NCBI GenBank assembly: GCA_045106435.1
Contig: JBGCEN010000198.1
Location: forward strand, 1 to 14,134
From: JBCCIM01 sp045106435
GTDB taxonomy: Bacteria; Bacteroidota; Rhodothermia; Rhodothermales; JAHQVL01
Length of the DNA: 14,134 nucleotides
Direction of reading: 5' to 3'
Shown here: piece after piece, positions 14,065 through 14,134 of the stretch
Layout of the letters: each line of letters opens with the position of its first letter
How positions within the stretch are numbered: the stretch's first letter is position 1
Translations under genes and position numbers: made by a program
Notes under the pieces: model-generated
Database searches by the model: none
Told to the model about the DNA's origin: nothing
Seen by the model: only the letters and a program-made list of their open reading frames with translations

Positions 14065-14134
14065 TCGAATATCGAACACCGATCAAGGAATGTCCAATTT
14101 TGAAGGGTTTTTAAGCGCTATCTCGATGTTAGAC

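Overview
The window looks like a chromosomal stretch from a Gram-negative bacterium of the Bacteroidota/Rhodothermota type. This is an inference from gene content: a GWxTD-domain protein with TPR-like repeats, several lipoproteins with signal peptidase II lipoboxes, a Tat-exported sugar isomerase-like protein, and an ECF sigma/anti-sigma pair, plus mid-range GC, weak Shine-Dalgarno signals and several likely GTG/TTG starts. No RNA gene, CRISPR array, prophage or intact transposase gene was recognised.

Layout. 1-110 holds one copy of a palindromic dispersed repeat. 170-601 (-) is a small cupin, divergent from 729-2999 (+), a large exported GWxTD protein. 3000-3377 has no convincing gene but carries a large inverted repeat. 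3378-3962 (-) is an unrecognised protein with two CxxC pairs. 3963-4370 has only hairpin repeats. 4371-5549 (-) is an N-acylglucosamine 2-epimerase family protein. 5550-6129 is a repeat-rich gap. 6130-7698 (-) is a type I L-asparaginase with an extra C-terminal B-lectin-like domain. 10469-7804 (-) is a tight three-gene operon: Tat-exported xylose-isomerase-like TIM barrel, FG-GAP/VCBS-type lipoprotein, and a small unknown lipoprotein.

The right-hand part, 10719-14037 (+), appears to be an envelope-stress or metal-sensing locus. It has a lipoprotein with six LTxxQ motifs (three tandem Spy/CpxP-like units), then an ECF sigma factor, a membrane anti-sigma-like protein lacking the zinc motif, and a membrane-anchored CnrX/Spy-like protein overlapping it by ATGA. 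By analogy with sigma/anti-sigma/periplasmic-sensor modules such as CnrH-CnrY-CnrX, the last three may form one signalling unit and the lipoprotein may be an effector. That functional link is inferred.

The most unusual signals lie at DNA level. A 158-bp palindromic MITE-like element flanked by CTAG repeats sits exactly at the stop codon of the LTxxQ lipoprotein gene. A roughly 90-nt hairpin ends on the start codon of the sigma factor. Two hairpins share sequence and show compensatory base changes. The hexamer GCCGGC occurs about 35 times (my count by eye), in all three codon phases, against roughly three expected.
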